Shown piece by piece: positions 37,021 to 47,743 of a DNA stretch of 64,000 bases; the first letter of the stretch is position 1; each line of letters starts with the position of its first letter. This DNA is from Xylogone sp. PMI_703 (lineage: Eukaryota; Ascomycota; Leotiomycetes), in the NCBI GenBank assembly GCA_021399445.1, contig JAJTUQ010000004.1:2294001-2358000 (forward strand), written 5' to 3'. The position numbers and the translations under genes are program-made. Under the pieces are notes generated by a model. The model saw only the letters and a list, made by a program, of their open reading frames with translations, made no database searches and was not told the origin of the DNA.

Positions 37021-38133
37021 CTAACGGAACCACTTAGTGGTTACCTTTCCTACTTTCTCCACCACCGTGTTTGTGTCCTTCCCCTCAAACACTGCGTTTC
37101 TCCCGGTAATTGAAATTCGTCCATTGCTCCATTCCTTACTTGTCGGCGCATCCTCCGGCTTATGCGCCATCTGGACGCCTGCCTTTCTCAACACTGGACT
37201 CTCTTCTAGGAGCGTGTTAATTACTACCTCATCATTCGGGACACAGAAGTAGAAGACGCTGCATCGGTTATGACCGCGTTGATCTGCCGGCGGCTCTACT
37301 ACGCGATGGATTGCCGCCTTGAAGTAATTTCCTGTCCACCAAAGCATGACCTCTCCGGCATTGACAATGATAGCCCCTGGCACATGAGCAACATATTTCC
37401 ACTTGGAGTTGTCATCATAATCGCGCACCTGCAGGCTGCTCATGGGCTGGCTGAAGAGTAATGACAATGAGGTGAAATCCTGATGACCTATAAGCCATAG
37501 TCCCCCTGTCACAGCCTTTTCCTCTGCAGTGTACTCATCGTAGTACTCCATGTATCTGAGCCAGGTCTCATCATGGCCGCTATAATCATGTAGCTTGACA
37601 AAGAACTCCTCATCTTGGATTCCTAGAGCGATGGCAAAAAGCCGCAGCAACTTGTACAGGATTTCCTTGTGCGTAAAGTCGATGAAAGATTGTATCTCCG
37701 GCTTATAGGCCTCCATGGCCTGTGGCTGCTCCCGCAGGTTCATGTCACGATAAACGTTGAAATTCTCCACCTTGTCACGCACATTGCCCGTATTCCTCCA
37801 ATGTCCTCGAGGCTTGAAACCGTGATATGAACCCTCCTCAATCATACGCGCTTGGAGGCGCTTCTTTTCCTCCTCCGGCGTGCGGGATAAGATCGTGTGA
37901 CCAATATCGACCTGACGACTGATCTCTTGTTCTTCGATCCTATGGTTGATTAGCGTAAAGAAACCTTGAGTCGTCATGGCAAGACGAATTTCTTCTGCAA
38001 GCTCCTTTCGAGCTTCAGGACCATCATCGTATTTAGCAAAATCGACAACACGGAGCCTGACAAAGTCAATATCCTCCTTGCTCGGTTCAACGGGGACGAA
38101 ATGGTCGACCTCGGGTAGGGCTTTTGAAATCAT
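37021..38133 (-). CDS. 2-oxoglutarate/Fe(II)-dependent oxygenase (isopenicillin-N-synthase-like fold)
   Basis: Single exon, 370 residues. The N-terminal DIOX_N part (RLRVVDFAKYDDG, TTQGFFTLINH) precedes the jelly-roll core. The metal triad is H217 and D219 in LIGHQDF and H276 in AAIHRVVEPP; R290-C-S292 in HNRCSVFYF is the 2-oxoglutarate anchor. All needed residues are present, so it should be active, coupling 2-oxoglutarate decarboxylation to hydroxylation, desaturation or ring change of a small molecule in the cytosol. Next gene downstream of the shared region is an MmgE/PrpD enzyme in the same orientation, and the DHA2 exporter converges on it. Substrate unknown; fungal clusters use this type for tailoring steps. 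Confidence 0.9.
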   Translation of the reverse strand: MISKALPEVDHFVPVEPSKEDIDFVRLRVVDFAKYDDGPEARKELAEEIRLAMTTQGFFTLINHRIEEQEISRQVDIGHTILSRTPEEEKKRLQARMIEEGSYHGFKPRGHWRNTGNVRDKVENFNVYRDMNLREQPQAMEAYKPEIQSFIDFTHKEILYKLLRLFAIALGIQDEEFFVKLHDYSGHDETWLRYMEYYDEYTAEEKAVTGGLWLIGHQDFTSLSLLFSQPMSSLQVRDYDDNSKWKYVAHVPGAIIVNAGEVMLWWTGNYFKAAIHRVVEPPADQRGHNRCSVFYFCVPNDEVVINTLLEESPVLRKAGVQMAHKPEDAPTSKEWSNGRISITGRNAVFEGKDTNTVVEKVGKVTTKWFR

Positions 38134-38925
38134 GATAATAGCAATAAGTTGGGCAAAATCAATAGTGTTTAAACCTCTGAGACTTCCAAATCAAGTGTTC
38201 CGATATGGTCTTGGAGAACTTTGTTCTTTTTCGACCTCTGTCCATTGGTTTGTGTATATAATATAAAGTCTCATTATCCCAAAGTTTCTTATTTCTTGAT
38301 CTTCAAGGGGTTAACAGCTAGGGTCTCGGCCAAAACGATAATGGTAGCCGATTCTGGGTGGGAACTCCGAAGCCGAAAACCTTTCGCCGGCCCGTGTCAG
38401 TACTCGTGTTGCTTTAGTGTCAAAGCCCGTTCATCGAGGCTTCTTCCACCGAAAAGCCAGGTAATTCCTGACACATAATGCTAAATAATAGTTATTCATC
38501 CGATTGGTACATTAGTACACATGCACTTACGCTGTCCCATCCAAATACATTAACGAATTCTATATCAACGCTGAGTTTGATACTTTGGAACCCTCTGTCG
38601 ACCCTTTACTATTATCAAATAACATAAATCTTCTGTAACTAGCTTAGCTCTTAAAATTAACAGCTACATACAGATGAATAGTACATATTCTCGTATTCTA
38701 TACTAAAATTTGTAATAAGTGGTTTGGCTGTGAAGCTTTGGCAAAGTCAGACTATTAAGTGCATAATAAATGAGCCTACAGAAGTCTACTTCCGTCGTTC
38801 CTGATGCAATTCGTAAAGTTGATTCTGACTTCAAATGTTCCTTTCACTTTTGGTATTGCTTACTTGCATTAAATTATAATGATGAGAAATGGATTATCTG
38901 AATCTGAATCTGGAATTAGCCGTAA
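38134..38925. other. Promoter spacer of the dioxygenase gene
   Basis: Holds the dioxygenase promoter and the 3' UTR of the MmgE/PrpD gene, which lies upstream in the same orientation. No other gene seen. Confidence 0.45.
38255..38266 (-). promoter_or_regulatory. Possible TATA box of the dioxygenase gene
   Basis: TATATTATATAC on the minus strand lies about 125 bases before the ATG at 38133, a normal distance for a fungal core promoter. Confidence 0.35.
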
Positions 38926-40344
38926 CTATAACAAAGCCATCAAGTCTTTAACATTGTGCTTCTCTATCGTTTCAATGATATCCATGATCTGATGCGCGCG
39001 CTTCTCTCCATATACCGGCCGGGTAAGGGAAAGAAACTTCTTCTGCACTTTTTCATGCACGAACGGATTTGTAAGCTCTCCCAGAGGGGCTTCGATGCAA
39101 TCCTCAATTTGGCTACCATCTTGCCACAGCACTGTCATCTTTGTGCCGCAGATTTGTAGACTGGGATCAACGATATGCTCTATACGTGTAGCCAGCTCTT
39201 GCACATCTTTATCAAAAATTTTATCGTAAGCACTCCAGCCCAGCTCATTACCATAAAGCCACGCAATCGCTGTTTGAATATAATTGCTGAACTGTGCATC
39301 CACAATGTTTTTTGGCCGGATCTTGTTTGCTATTGGTAAGCCTACAAGGTTATACCCTGCACTCTCCAGCCTCACCGTGATCTTTTCTACTGGGACACTC
39401 TTCTCTTTACTTAGCTTTGCAGCGAGATCTATAGATGCGTGGGTCACTCTACACGCCGGATATGGCTTGAGTGCAGTATCCATCAAAGCCCAATGAGTTC
39501 CTAATTCTTTCACTAATCCAGTCGAGTCTGGGTTATCGGAATAAGCATGAAGAAGTCCTTTCCTACCCTCGAGTGCTTTTGCTGATCCTAAAACGCCTGC
39601 CTCAGCGAGTGCAATGCAAAGTAGAGCATCGTGGTCTGCAAAGCCAGGATGAAGACGTTTATTCCATGAACCATTCTCCATGAATGACATGGAGCCCGCC
39701 GCCTTGGAGAGTGCGAGGCCAAAGGCATTCTCTATGATACTGCTGGTCAAGTTCTTAGCTCTGCCAATTGCTGCAACAGCACCAAAGATCCCAGCAGTAC
39801 CGGTATTATGAAAGCCACGACTATACGATCCCGGTCCTAATGCCAAAGAAATTCGGCAAACTACTTCATAGCCAACGGCAAGAGCAGTCAAAAGCGTTTT
39901 GCCGTTTACCTCTGACATTTCGCTTTGTACAAGAGCTGCAGGGACGACGGGTGCGCCTGGGTGAAGTGCAGCTTTAGCATGAGTATCATCAAAATCATAG
40001 GTATGCGCAAATGCAGCGTTGAGTAGAGCAGCATATTGCGGGGCAAAGTTGTGGCCTTTCGTAAAGACTGTTGAATTTCCGTGTTGAGGACCAGCAAAGG
40101 CAAGGACAGCGTTAAGGAAACGCTCGCTAGATTCGGCTGTAGCAGCGGCGGAGGAGGCTACACCAACGTGATCTAATAGCAATTCTTTGAGTTTATCAAT
40201 AAGTGCAGGGTTAAGATCCTCAAATGTGGTGGCGGATGCGAATTCTGCAAGCGTTGTGGTAACTGAGATTTCACTGATTGTGTCGCCATTAGTGGTAGTA
40301 GGACACTCAGCGTGACTGCTAGAAAGTGTAGATATGCCTGCCAT
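38926..40344 (-). CDS. MmgE/PrpD-family enzyme (cis-aconitate decarboxylase / 2-methylcitrate dehydratase-like)
   Basis: Single exon, 472 residues from the ATG at 40344 (MAGISTLSSSHAE). Family signatures: LLDHVGVASSAAATAESSE, the catalytic-site segment TYDFDDTHAKAALHPGAPVV, SRGFHNTGTAGIFGAVAA, the KRLHPGFADHDAL stretch, and KPYPACRVTHASIDLA. Members include bacterial and mitochondrial 2-methylcitrate dehydratase, fungal cis-aconitate decarboxylase (itaconate synthesis) and alkylcitrate dehydratases of maleidride clusters. Absence of an obvious mitochondrial presequence fits a cytosolic enzyme. The exact reaction cannot be read off; with an oxygenase and an exporter beside it, conversion of a citrate- or aconitate-like acid is a reasonable guess. 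It shares an upstream region with no divergent gene; the next gene (regulator) is in the same orientation. Confidence 0.86.
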   Translation of the reverse strand: MAGISTLSSSHAECPTTTNGDTISEISVTTTLAEFASATTFEDLNPALIDKLKELLLDHVGVASSAAATAESSERFLNAVLAFAGPQHGNSTVFTKGHNFAPQYAALLNAAFAHTYDFDDTHAKAALHPGAPVVPAALVQSEMSEVNGKTLLTALAVGYEVVCRISLALGPGSYSRGFHNTGTAGIFGAVAAIGRAKNLTSSIIENAFGLALSKAAGSMSFMENGSWNKRLHPGFADHDALLCIALAEAGVLGSAKALEGRKGLLHAYSDNPDSTGLVKELGTHWALMDTALKPYPACRVTHASIDLAAKLSKEKSVPVEKITVRLESAGYNLVGLPIANKIRPKNIVDAQFSNYIQTAIAWLYGNELGWSAYDKIFDKDVQELATRIEHIVDPSLQICGTKMTVLWQDGSQIEDCIEAPLGELTNPFVHEKVQKKFLSLTRPVYGEKRAHQIMDIIETIEKHNVKDLMALL

Positions 40345-40993
40345 GATTGTGAATTCTCGATATTCCTTTTTGATACAACAGTGATGGAGAGGTCTGACAT
40401 GTTTTATACACCTTACCCTATCAGTTCTTAGTAGGAGTACTATTCGGGGCAAAATTGAACTTTTACATCATCTTCTGTGGCTGACTCTCGAAGTCCGAGC
40501 CCGATGTCGTTTGCCCGTTCCGAGCCGGCATATGAGAGTCTTGCCGCAGGGGGTTTTACCTTGAACTATTTTAGTTGAAATCGAGCAGAATTTCTATGTA
40601 AAGTAATTTTTAAAGGCTGACTGTGCTTGGCTAAGTCACTTATGTAAAATATCCTTTAAAGACTAATTCATGTTAATTACTTTCCATATTGCGCCCTTTA
40701 ATCCCGTTCTCCTTCCTATCTATAGTCTATTTCTAATTTCTAAGTGGTCTGCTTAGAGAGAAATAGTTAAAGAAAAGCGAGATATTAACAACGAGCTCGT
40801 AGACATGCGATTACTTGGATCTGAGATCTCATGACTTATGTCATGATTGTGCCGTCACATATGCATAACTAGTTATGCTCTGGCCTAGTCTAGTAGATAT
40901 AGACCTGATCCCCCCTTAATAATTGCGAGGCTGCCTCGCTTAGGGGGCCGCCGTGCTGTCTATTGACATTCTTGCTTGTGTTAAAGTGGGATA
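40345..40993. other. Promoter spacer of the MmgE/PrpD gene
   Basis: About 650 bases with the MmgE/PrpD promoter and the regulator's 3' UTR. No coding sequence seen. Confidence 0.45.
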
Positions 40994-42472
40994 TTAGCTT
41001 AAAGATAGACTATTTGACTTGTGCCGCTGTGTCGGATATATAACTTGTGGAGATGAATCTTCAAGCCATGCAAAAATAGTATCAACAGCCACCCGCGCAG
41101 CATTTTCTCCCAGGATCTTCGTAAGACCGTTTTGGACCTCAAACGTTCTCCTGACGGCAAACCAGCAGTCCGGGAACTGTTCAATAACATCTCGGAGCAG
41201 AGCATAGTAGATCCCTAAGAGGAGCAGTGATCTTGGATCTTCCCGGCGGAGGCTATCAACAAAGTTCTGCAACCGCATGCTGACCCAGCTCAACGACTGC
41301 AGAAGAACCTGTGGATCGAGCCGATTGTTTCGCACGGCGTCGGCCATAGGCAGAAGATCGGTAACCGCGTCAGTAATGAGCGTCATCTCGTCGAAAGACC
41401 AGTCTGGAAGACCTGGGAATAGCTGTGCAAGAAGAAGCGGAACTTGACTCCGTCGTGGATGATCCGCCCTCGTTTGGAGCTTGACGAGTTGCGAGAATGG
41501 TGACATTGATGAATGACGCAGCCACTGCTCATCAATCATAGTTCGAGTTCTCCATGTCAAGCATGGGAGACCATCAAGTCCGAGGTTCAGGCCACCTTCC
41601 GATTCAATATAAGACCAGGAATGAACGTAAAGGAGAATTCCTGTAGAAACAATTGCTTCCCAGGTGTCGGTAGATGGTGCTTCGAGGAGTGCGCTGTTGT
41701 AGCCACTGAGTGTCAACTGTCGAAAGTGAAGTTCTGCATAGCTGGCTTCGTTATCGGCAGGATCAAGAAACTTCATGTGCGAGGCCGCGATGGTCAAGAG
41801 GGCATCCATGGTGTGCTGAGCCTTGAGGTCCTATTAAGCACATAATCTACGCGAATAGGAGGCGAAATCTTACCGAAAAGGCTATTTTTGGGATATGACC
41901 GGTCCAAAGCGAGGGATCGATACCATCGATGATGCTAAATGAACCTGCCGTTACAGTCAAATAGTGGTGTAGGAGTCGCATCTGACGCTGGGTTGAAGTC
42001 GGAGATGCAGTAGGAACGGCGGGGCCAAGTTCTTGAGCGAAGTCAAGGTCAAGGCCGACAGGACTGCGTTGGCCAAGCTCATGGGGAGTGGCTTGATATG
42101 AACTGGCGACCACATTGTCGGTGCTTGAGTCGGCGCTAAAGTTGTTGGTAGTGTTGCTGTATGAGAAATGGAATTTCAACTCTTGTGCTTCGGAGGACGG
42201 ATAAATGCATTCGTAGCTGCGGAGGGCACACGAGGTACATTGAGGTTTCTTCTCGTCACACTGCAACGTTTAGAGAAAAGATCCCAACACGGCATTTCTT
42301 CAAGCGTTACCTTCACTCTTCTTTTCTTGCATCTGAGGCAGCCGTTCTTGGACTTTGAATGTGTCTTTCGGCGGCATCGATTGCGCTCTGCGTGACTGGG
42401 CTGGCAGTCATCTTTTGGAGCACTGGCACTTCCAGAAGGCGCGGTTGATTGGCAGCTTGAATTATCAAACAT
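40994..42472 (-). CDS. Zn2Cys6 transcription factor (short, Fungal_trans_2-type)
   Basis: Three exons (42472-42311, 42260-41874, 41830-40994) encode 461 residues. The zinc cluster CLRCKKRRVK / CDEKKPQCTSCALRSYEC is split by intron 1 exactly between K and C. The downstream body (RLLHHYLTVTAGSFS, MDALLTIAASHMKFLD, LTLSGYNSALLEAPS, GILLYVHSW) has the layout of UPC2/sterol-regulator-like fungal factors with a Fungal_trans_2 domain. Intron 2 (43 bases) is at the short end. The start was set at the first in-frame ATG; the sequence upstream reads from a non-ATG codon. Located between the MmgE/PrpD and FAD monooxygenase genes, it may be a local cluster regulator. Confidence 0.83.
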
Positions 42473-42994
42473 CTTTGCGTTGGTTACCACTATGGTAGGC
42501 TTGGCTGCTACAACTGCAATGGAATCCAGGTAGACTTATGGGAATCCAAGACCAGAAATTATGTGCAGGATACGAGGGTACAATGTGGATCTACGTACGT
42601 CTTGAGGCTGAGCCTCCAAACTCCAAGAGGCAGAGCTAGCCGCTTCAGGCTTCTGATCTCGTACTCCGCCTTTGTTTCCCATCAACTTACTTTATCTATG
42701 CTTCAACAAAGGCATTATTTACGTCTGCACCAAGTAAGGTAGTATAGACCGAAAATTTCAGGATTCAGGATCATATCTACTCCACCAGATGCGCCATTCT
42801 ATCCATCATACATCGCAACGCTAGCGGAGAACTTGCTCTTGGCATCGGTGAAACATCCAGAAAGATTGTGCCCAGAACGCGTGGTGCTGTGCCAGTCCAG
42901 CGTCAATTCGTGATTCACCCTAAAGGAATGGAACTAGAGTCGCCGTCGCTGCTCCCAGATGATGCCGTCAAAGTCTATAGTTGGGCACCTCGAT
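42473..42994. other. Spacer before regulator
   Basis: Promoter region of the Zn2Cys6 gene and sequence beyond the degraded monooxygenase tail. A stop-free plus-strand stretch at about 42790-43045 is antisense to the monooxygenase tail and has no start or family likeness. Confidence 0.4.
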
Positions 42995-44491
42995 CTAGAG
43001 CAGCAGCTTTAGGTATACTACCAGGAGCCATTCTTTTGCGATAGCTGCAAACCCTTTCCTACCCTCTATACAAAGCTTTGAATCACTTAAGAGAATTTCT
43101 CCGTCCCAGAAACCACGACCAGGTGTCGGGTTATAGACCTCTTCCGCCCGTTGTCTTCGCATGGATGCTCAGTATGTAAAAGAGTCTTCTTGGTGCCGGC
43201 TGAAGAACAGCGACTTGGCTAGGGAGTAGGCATCCCCAAGTGCAAGCTCAATTGCGATACCGCCGCGTGCCCCTGTCAGCAGAGAGGGCACCTTTGCATG
43301 CGCTGCAGACCCAAGAAGACATATATTCTCCCTAGACCATGCTCCGTCCGGAAGCTCGTGTAGCGGAAAGTAGGAGACTTCTAACCCATCGCTGCTGTTG
43401 AAATCCTCCAGAAGCTGAGGATCGATTGTACGACGCGACCGCTTTGCTTCGATGATAGAACGAAATGTTTGAGCAAGGTGGTTGCTGGGTGGAAGGAGAT
43501 GTGAGTTTTTCGCTTCAATATGGCCATCTACCCGACAGTTTTGTTGTATTGCTTCTAGGTCCGAGACTTGAGCTATTGCTTCGTGACACACGGGCGATCT
43601 GTCATCGTCCAGATAGCTACTCAGGATGCTACCCTTCTTACTCATGCTTAAAGTCATGACACTGTTTTCAAGAAGGTGTATTGGCGGGCTTCTGAAATCC
43701 TCGTAACCACTGCTTCCTGATTCGGCATTGTCATGTCGACAGACAGTCTGGATCGCGCAGTATCCAGCGTACCCTGGTGCTCGATCGCGATCAACATAGG
43801 TTGTTCGCACAATTGAAGTGATTCCGTCACAGCCAAATATCAAATCTCCTCGAACAGATGTATGGTTCGCAAAGAATGCGGAAACGATGCCGCTCGATTC
43901 CTCGCGCTCGACTCGGACAGCTTCCATGCCGTGGTGGATGTCCACGCCAGGCAACGCGAGGACCGCATTCTCAAGGACATTACGCATATCGTGACTCCAG
44001 ATCCTAATGCTACTCTTGAAAGCCCCGAGGTCTGACTCTTGGAGAGACAAGGTCCCAAGCCTAGACCAACCACCCTCGACACTGTCCACGACAATCCTGT
44101 CCACAAATATTGCTTTGTCGACAATGTACGGCCCTCTGTACCCGGATCGAGCACCTGGTTTTCTTTGCAATATGCCAAGTTGGTGCAGCACCCGTAGAGA
44201 ATTTGGCGTCAGTGTGATCATGCCTCCCATCTCTTCAATTTGGTCCGAACGCTCAAATATAGAGACTGAGACCGGGCATTGCTTGTCCCCTGTGATCTTT
44301 CCTTCTAGGAGTGAATGGCCGAAATGATGAAGTGAGAGCGCGAGGGTGAGTCCGGTAATTCCAGTCCCAATAATGATGATGTGTTTCTCTTTGAGACTCA
44401 CTGCCCTTTCGATGATAGCACGATCGAGTTTGTAGGAGGATGCTGCCTCCGCCTCCTTAATAAAGCTGAGAAGAGATAAAGTGGATGTCAT
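42995..44491 (-). pseudogene. FAD-dependent monooxygenase (salicylate hydroxylase-like) with in-frame TGA
   Basis: The frame from ATG 44491 is open for 440 residues to a TGA at 43171-43169. It contains the FAD motif IIIIGTGITGLTLALS, an ERSDQIEEMGG strand, GDLIFGCDGITSIVR and the second FAD motif LLGSAAHAKVPSLLTGARGG (GS instead of the usual GD). Helices expected after ELALGDAYSLAKSLFF are missing up to the stop. The same frame continues beyond the TGA with ASMRRQRAEEVY, the typical Y-x-x-x-RRxRAxxV end of class A flavin monooxygenases, and stays open to a TAG at 42997-42995. So the stop probably replaces one residue in a conserved helix. The gene is either a young pseudogene, a truncated protein or a sequence error. 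Its intact ancestor would hydroxylate an aromatic or alicyclic acid using NAD(P)H. Confidence 0.7.
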
Positions 44492-45648
44492 TTGTGACTT
44501 GAGATGGATGAATTCTAGCAACACAATGAAATCCTACTTATTGTAAGTCTTTATTCTCGCAAACTGTTCCAATATACATACATTGCAGTTCGGGGTTCTC
44601 GGTTGGTACGCCACACTTGGCAATTTCGTATATCGTATGTGCTTCAAGAAAGAGAGAATGGCGGCGTGTCGTAATTCAATTTGCGATCGTGCACCTAGTG
44701 GCTTTGCCCATAACAGGTCATCTCCCCTATCTTAATTGCGACTCTTTGCGTGTCTGCTTGCCTCAGCTTAGCTCGGCCTTGCCAGTGAGAATCGGTCTTG
44801 GCATTCTTCGTATAACGTTTCCAAATCAGGGGCAGTCCGGTACGCTACGATGGACTCCGCATAACGCTAAATGCAGATCAACATCAACCATAGTGGTGAA
44901 GTTCCACAGTTAGAACTCAAGTTGCTCAAGTTATTTCTCTCTGTCATAGTCACAACCGAATAGCGAATTTCAGAATCACCTTAGCAAGCGTCTAGTTTTC
45001 GAGGTTGAAGGCGCCCGGTTCCTCTGATCCAGAAACCCAATACACCCGGCCAGGCAAAGCGGTGGGAATGATTCAGTATCAGATAGTTCTGATAGTATAC
45101 TCTGGTACCCCAACCCATTGGCTCAGATAGCTGCTCTCTTAGATTGTTTAAAGAAAAGCGTTCGGATTGTTGGCTTAGCCTTGCTTTCAGCCACACAAGC
45201 TTGGCAGAGGGCGTATCCTATTTCCCAGTTCGGCAACCTATACGGACGTACATGTACGAAGAGGGAACACGCAGTAGTAGTATCGTGCATGGTACTGGAA
45301 TATTATAGGCCTCAAGTCTGCTAGATTCAATTTCTTTGGGCAGGCTCCCCCTGAGCCTTTCTCATTGCCTAGAGCAACGGACGTGTTAGCTACGCACTCA
45401 GAAAAATGAAACGAAGATCAGAAATGAAGATAAATCGGAGCCTAAAAACAGATATGTATATAAGAATTATAACTCCTGGCCGACCGAATCGCTTCCAGAG
45501 CATCAAGGACTTCTCATCTCTCTCAGAGCCCCCTAGAGTCCTCAAAGCGTCTGAATTAAGCAACTCAATCAAGTGCGTTCCCATTCCTTGACAAAGACAA
45601 CCAGTTTGAAGTTTCAGCATACTACTATCCATTGTTAAATACAACAAG
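44492..45648. other. Divergent promoter region of monooxygenase and RTA1-like genes
   Basis: About 1.15 kb between divergent genes. No coding sequence with family likeness; the ~45400-45480 stretch is purine-rich. Confidence 0.45.
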
Positions 45649-46561
45649 ATGCCTGCTCCGGCAGTAGATAGCATCTATCCTTACAAGCCGAACAAGATTG
45701 CCATAATCGCGGCGGCAATACTTTTCGGCATAGGTGCTGTAGTTCATGTATATCAAATGATTCGATTCCGAGCATGGTACTACCTAGCTCTTGTAACAGG
45801 TGCAATCAGTAAGTTATCACCCGATCAGATGAAGATTGCCGTTGTTGCTAACACAAAGGACAGTGATGACAGCAGGCTATGCATTCCGCTACCTCTCAGC
45901 GCTCCACCCAGCTGCATTAACGCCGTACATCCTCCAGACGCTCGGCATTCTGCTTCCACCGTCCCTTTATGCCGCAACAATTTACATGATCTACGGAAGA
46001 ATTGTTGTCGCGCTTTTCCCGTCCGATGCGAACTCCCCTCTCCGAACACGCGCTTCGCTGGTCCCAGCTCGACGGGTTACGACAATCTTCGTGGTAGGCG
46101 ATGTTGTCTCATTTCTCCTGCAAGTCGGTGGCGGTGGAATGACAGGAATCGACGGCAAGGAGAAGTTAGGCGAAAGCATTTTGCTGGTCGGACTGGCGGT
46201 ACAACTTGTCTTTTTTGGAACGTTCTTCGCGCTGGCAGTGGTGTTTGAACGAAGAGCAGGAAAGATGTTACGGAATCTAGGAGGCCAGGATGGAGCAGAA
46301 CTGCTGGAATATCAGTCTTTGGAATCGCGAAACACGACAACGAAGGTTTTCAGGTGGCGCCCGTTGCTATTTTTGCTGTTCACGGCTGCTGCTTTGATTA
46401 TAGCCCGCTGCGTATACCGGATTATCGAGTACGCTCAGGGTCATAACGGGTATTTGGTGAAAAAAGAGGTCTTTCTTTATATTTTTGACGCTCTGCCTAT
46501 GTTATTTGTACAATATCTCTTCCATTTCCTGCATGCGGGCAAAATTTTGCCTGCTGCTTAA
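45649..46561 (+). CDS. RTA1-like membrane protein (lipid-translocating exporter family)
   Basis: Two exons, 45649-45808 and 45864-46561, encode 285 residues with seven predicted membrane segments. The N-terminus YPYKPNKIAIIAAAILFG, the loop YRxLS in GYAFRYLSALHP, then SLYAATIYMIYGRIVVAL, VGDVVSFLLQVGGGGM, and RCVYRIIEYAQGHNGYL are RTA1-family landmarks. Yeast RTA1 and RSB1 are linked to resistance to 7-aminocholesterol and to sphingoid-base translocation. In fungal clusters such genes often give self-resistance or transport; here the neighbour is a broken monooxygenase, so the role is open. It sits in the plasma membrane or ER. Confidence 0.87.
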
Positions 46562-47743
46562 TGACGAGAGGGGATGATGGAGGCTGAGGCGTTTAGTTGG
46601 CTCAGTAGACCAGAGGTATCAATAGGCTGTAATCACTTCCAACTCTAAGGCTTCGGTAACTTTTGATGATCGTGTTATTTCAACTAGGAAGTATCATCTT
46701 CTTCAATCATTGTGGTCAGCCGCCGCCTAGAAAGGACAGCTTGTGAGGTACTGGTTCTATTCTGACATGGAATCGGGTAGCGGATGTGTAGTTGAGAGAA
46801 GTCTAATGATAATCTAAAACTAGTAGATATTTAACTAGCTATTTATTATTACAGTAATCTTTATGTAATTAGTAATTGTATTTTATGTAGTATTGCTTCA
46901 AGCTATCGTACTATTTTATCAGTTAAATAAAACAATTTATCTATGATTTGGGTCCTGTTAAAGTTTACTCAACTAAACATGCTAAGATTTCCGTGATCCC
47001 TGCAACAACATGTCTATAGACCACGAAAATTGACATAGAAAAGATGAAAGAATCATGTTAGATCAGCATTAGGTTGTATTAGATTAGAGTGCCGAATATG
47101 GTAAGAATTACTAGAAATGGATAAAACAGAAGCGCAATCTGTACAAGCTCTACAGTGCCCGAGGGAGATCCTTATCAAAGCCATCCTTACGAGCATCGTA
47201 AAGGCTAATAATTTGTCTTGAATGCTTCTAGGTATCGGTTTTAGTGGAACCTTATCTAGTTATCTCTGGGTTGTATATGTATTTGGGTACCGTTCAGTGC
47301 CTTGTCCGCTGCTGTGATCTTCGCATTCCAGTCATTTGGGATGTAACTTTTAAAATAAGGTAAAGCCCTCCCAAGGTGAACAACAAGGAGGGAGCATCGG
47401 AAGACTATCCGGTAGAGCTATGTAATCACCTGATCGGATCACGTGCAAACACCGTTACTGGTACTAGCATAGAACCCTGCAGCCTGAGGCTCCCGTCAAT
47501 TGGACAGCCCCGCATTCCAAGAGACTTCGTCCTTCCCCAGGCGAAGGCTTATCTCTAATCGCCACAGAAAGGATAATGGCCTCTTCCTTCAATTGTCAAC
47601 CACGACGGATGTTTAAGATCTTTGACCGTCGATGGTCTTCAGCAGATGGAGTCTGAGCATCGGCAGCGGCGTGTGGCAAAACGAACCTCCAACGCGTAGG
47701 TGTGGACTGAGCATTTTGGAGTTGATAGTTGCAGTCCACTGAC
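46562..47743. other. AT-rich spacer
   Basis: About 1.2 kb, strongly AT-rich at 46800-46990, without recognised genes. Holds the 3' UTR of the RTA1-like gene and the promoter of the next regulator. Confidence 0.45.

Noticed and set aside
40345..40452. 36-residue N-terminal extension of the MmgE/PrpD protein
   Set aside because: Cys- and Arg-rich extension unlike the family; the ATG at 40344 is the better start.
42790..43045. Stop-free plus-strand stretch
   Set aside because: No start codon near its beginning and antisense to the monooxygenase tail.
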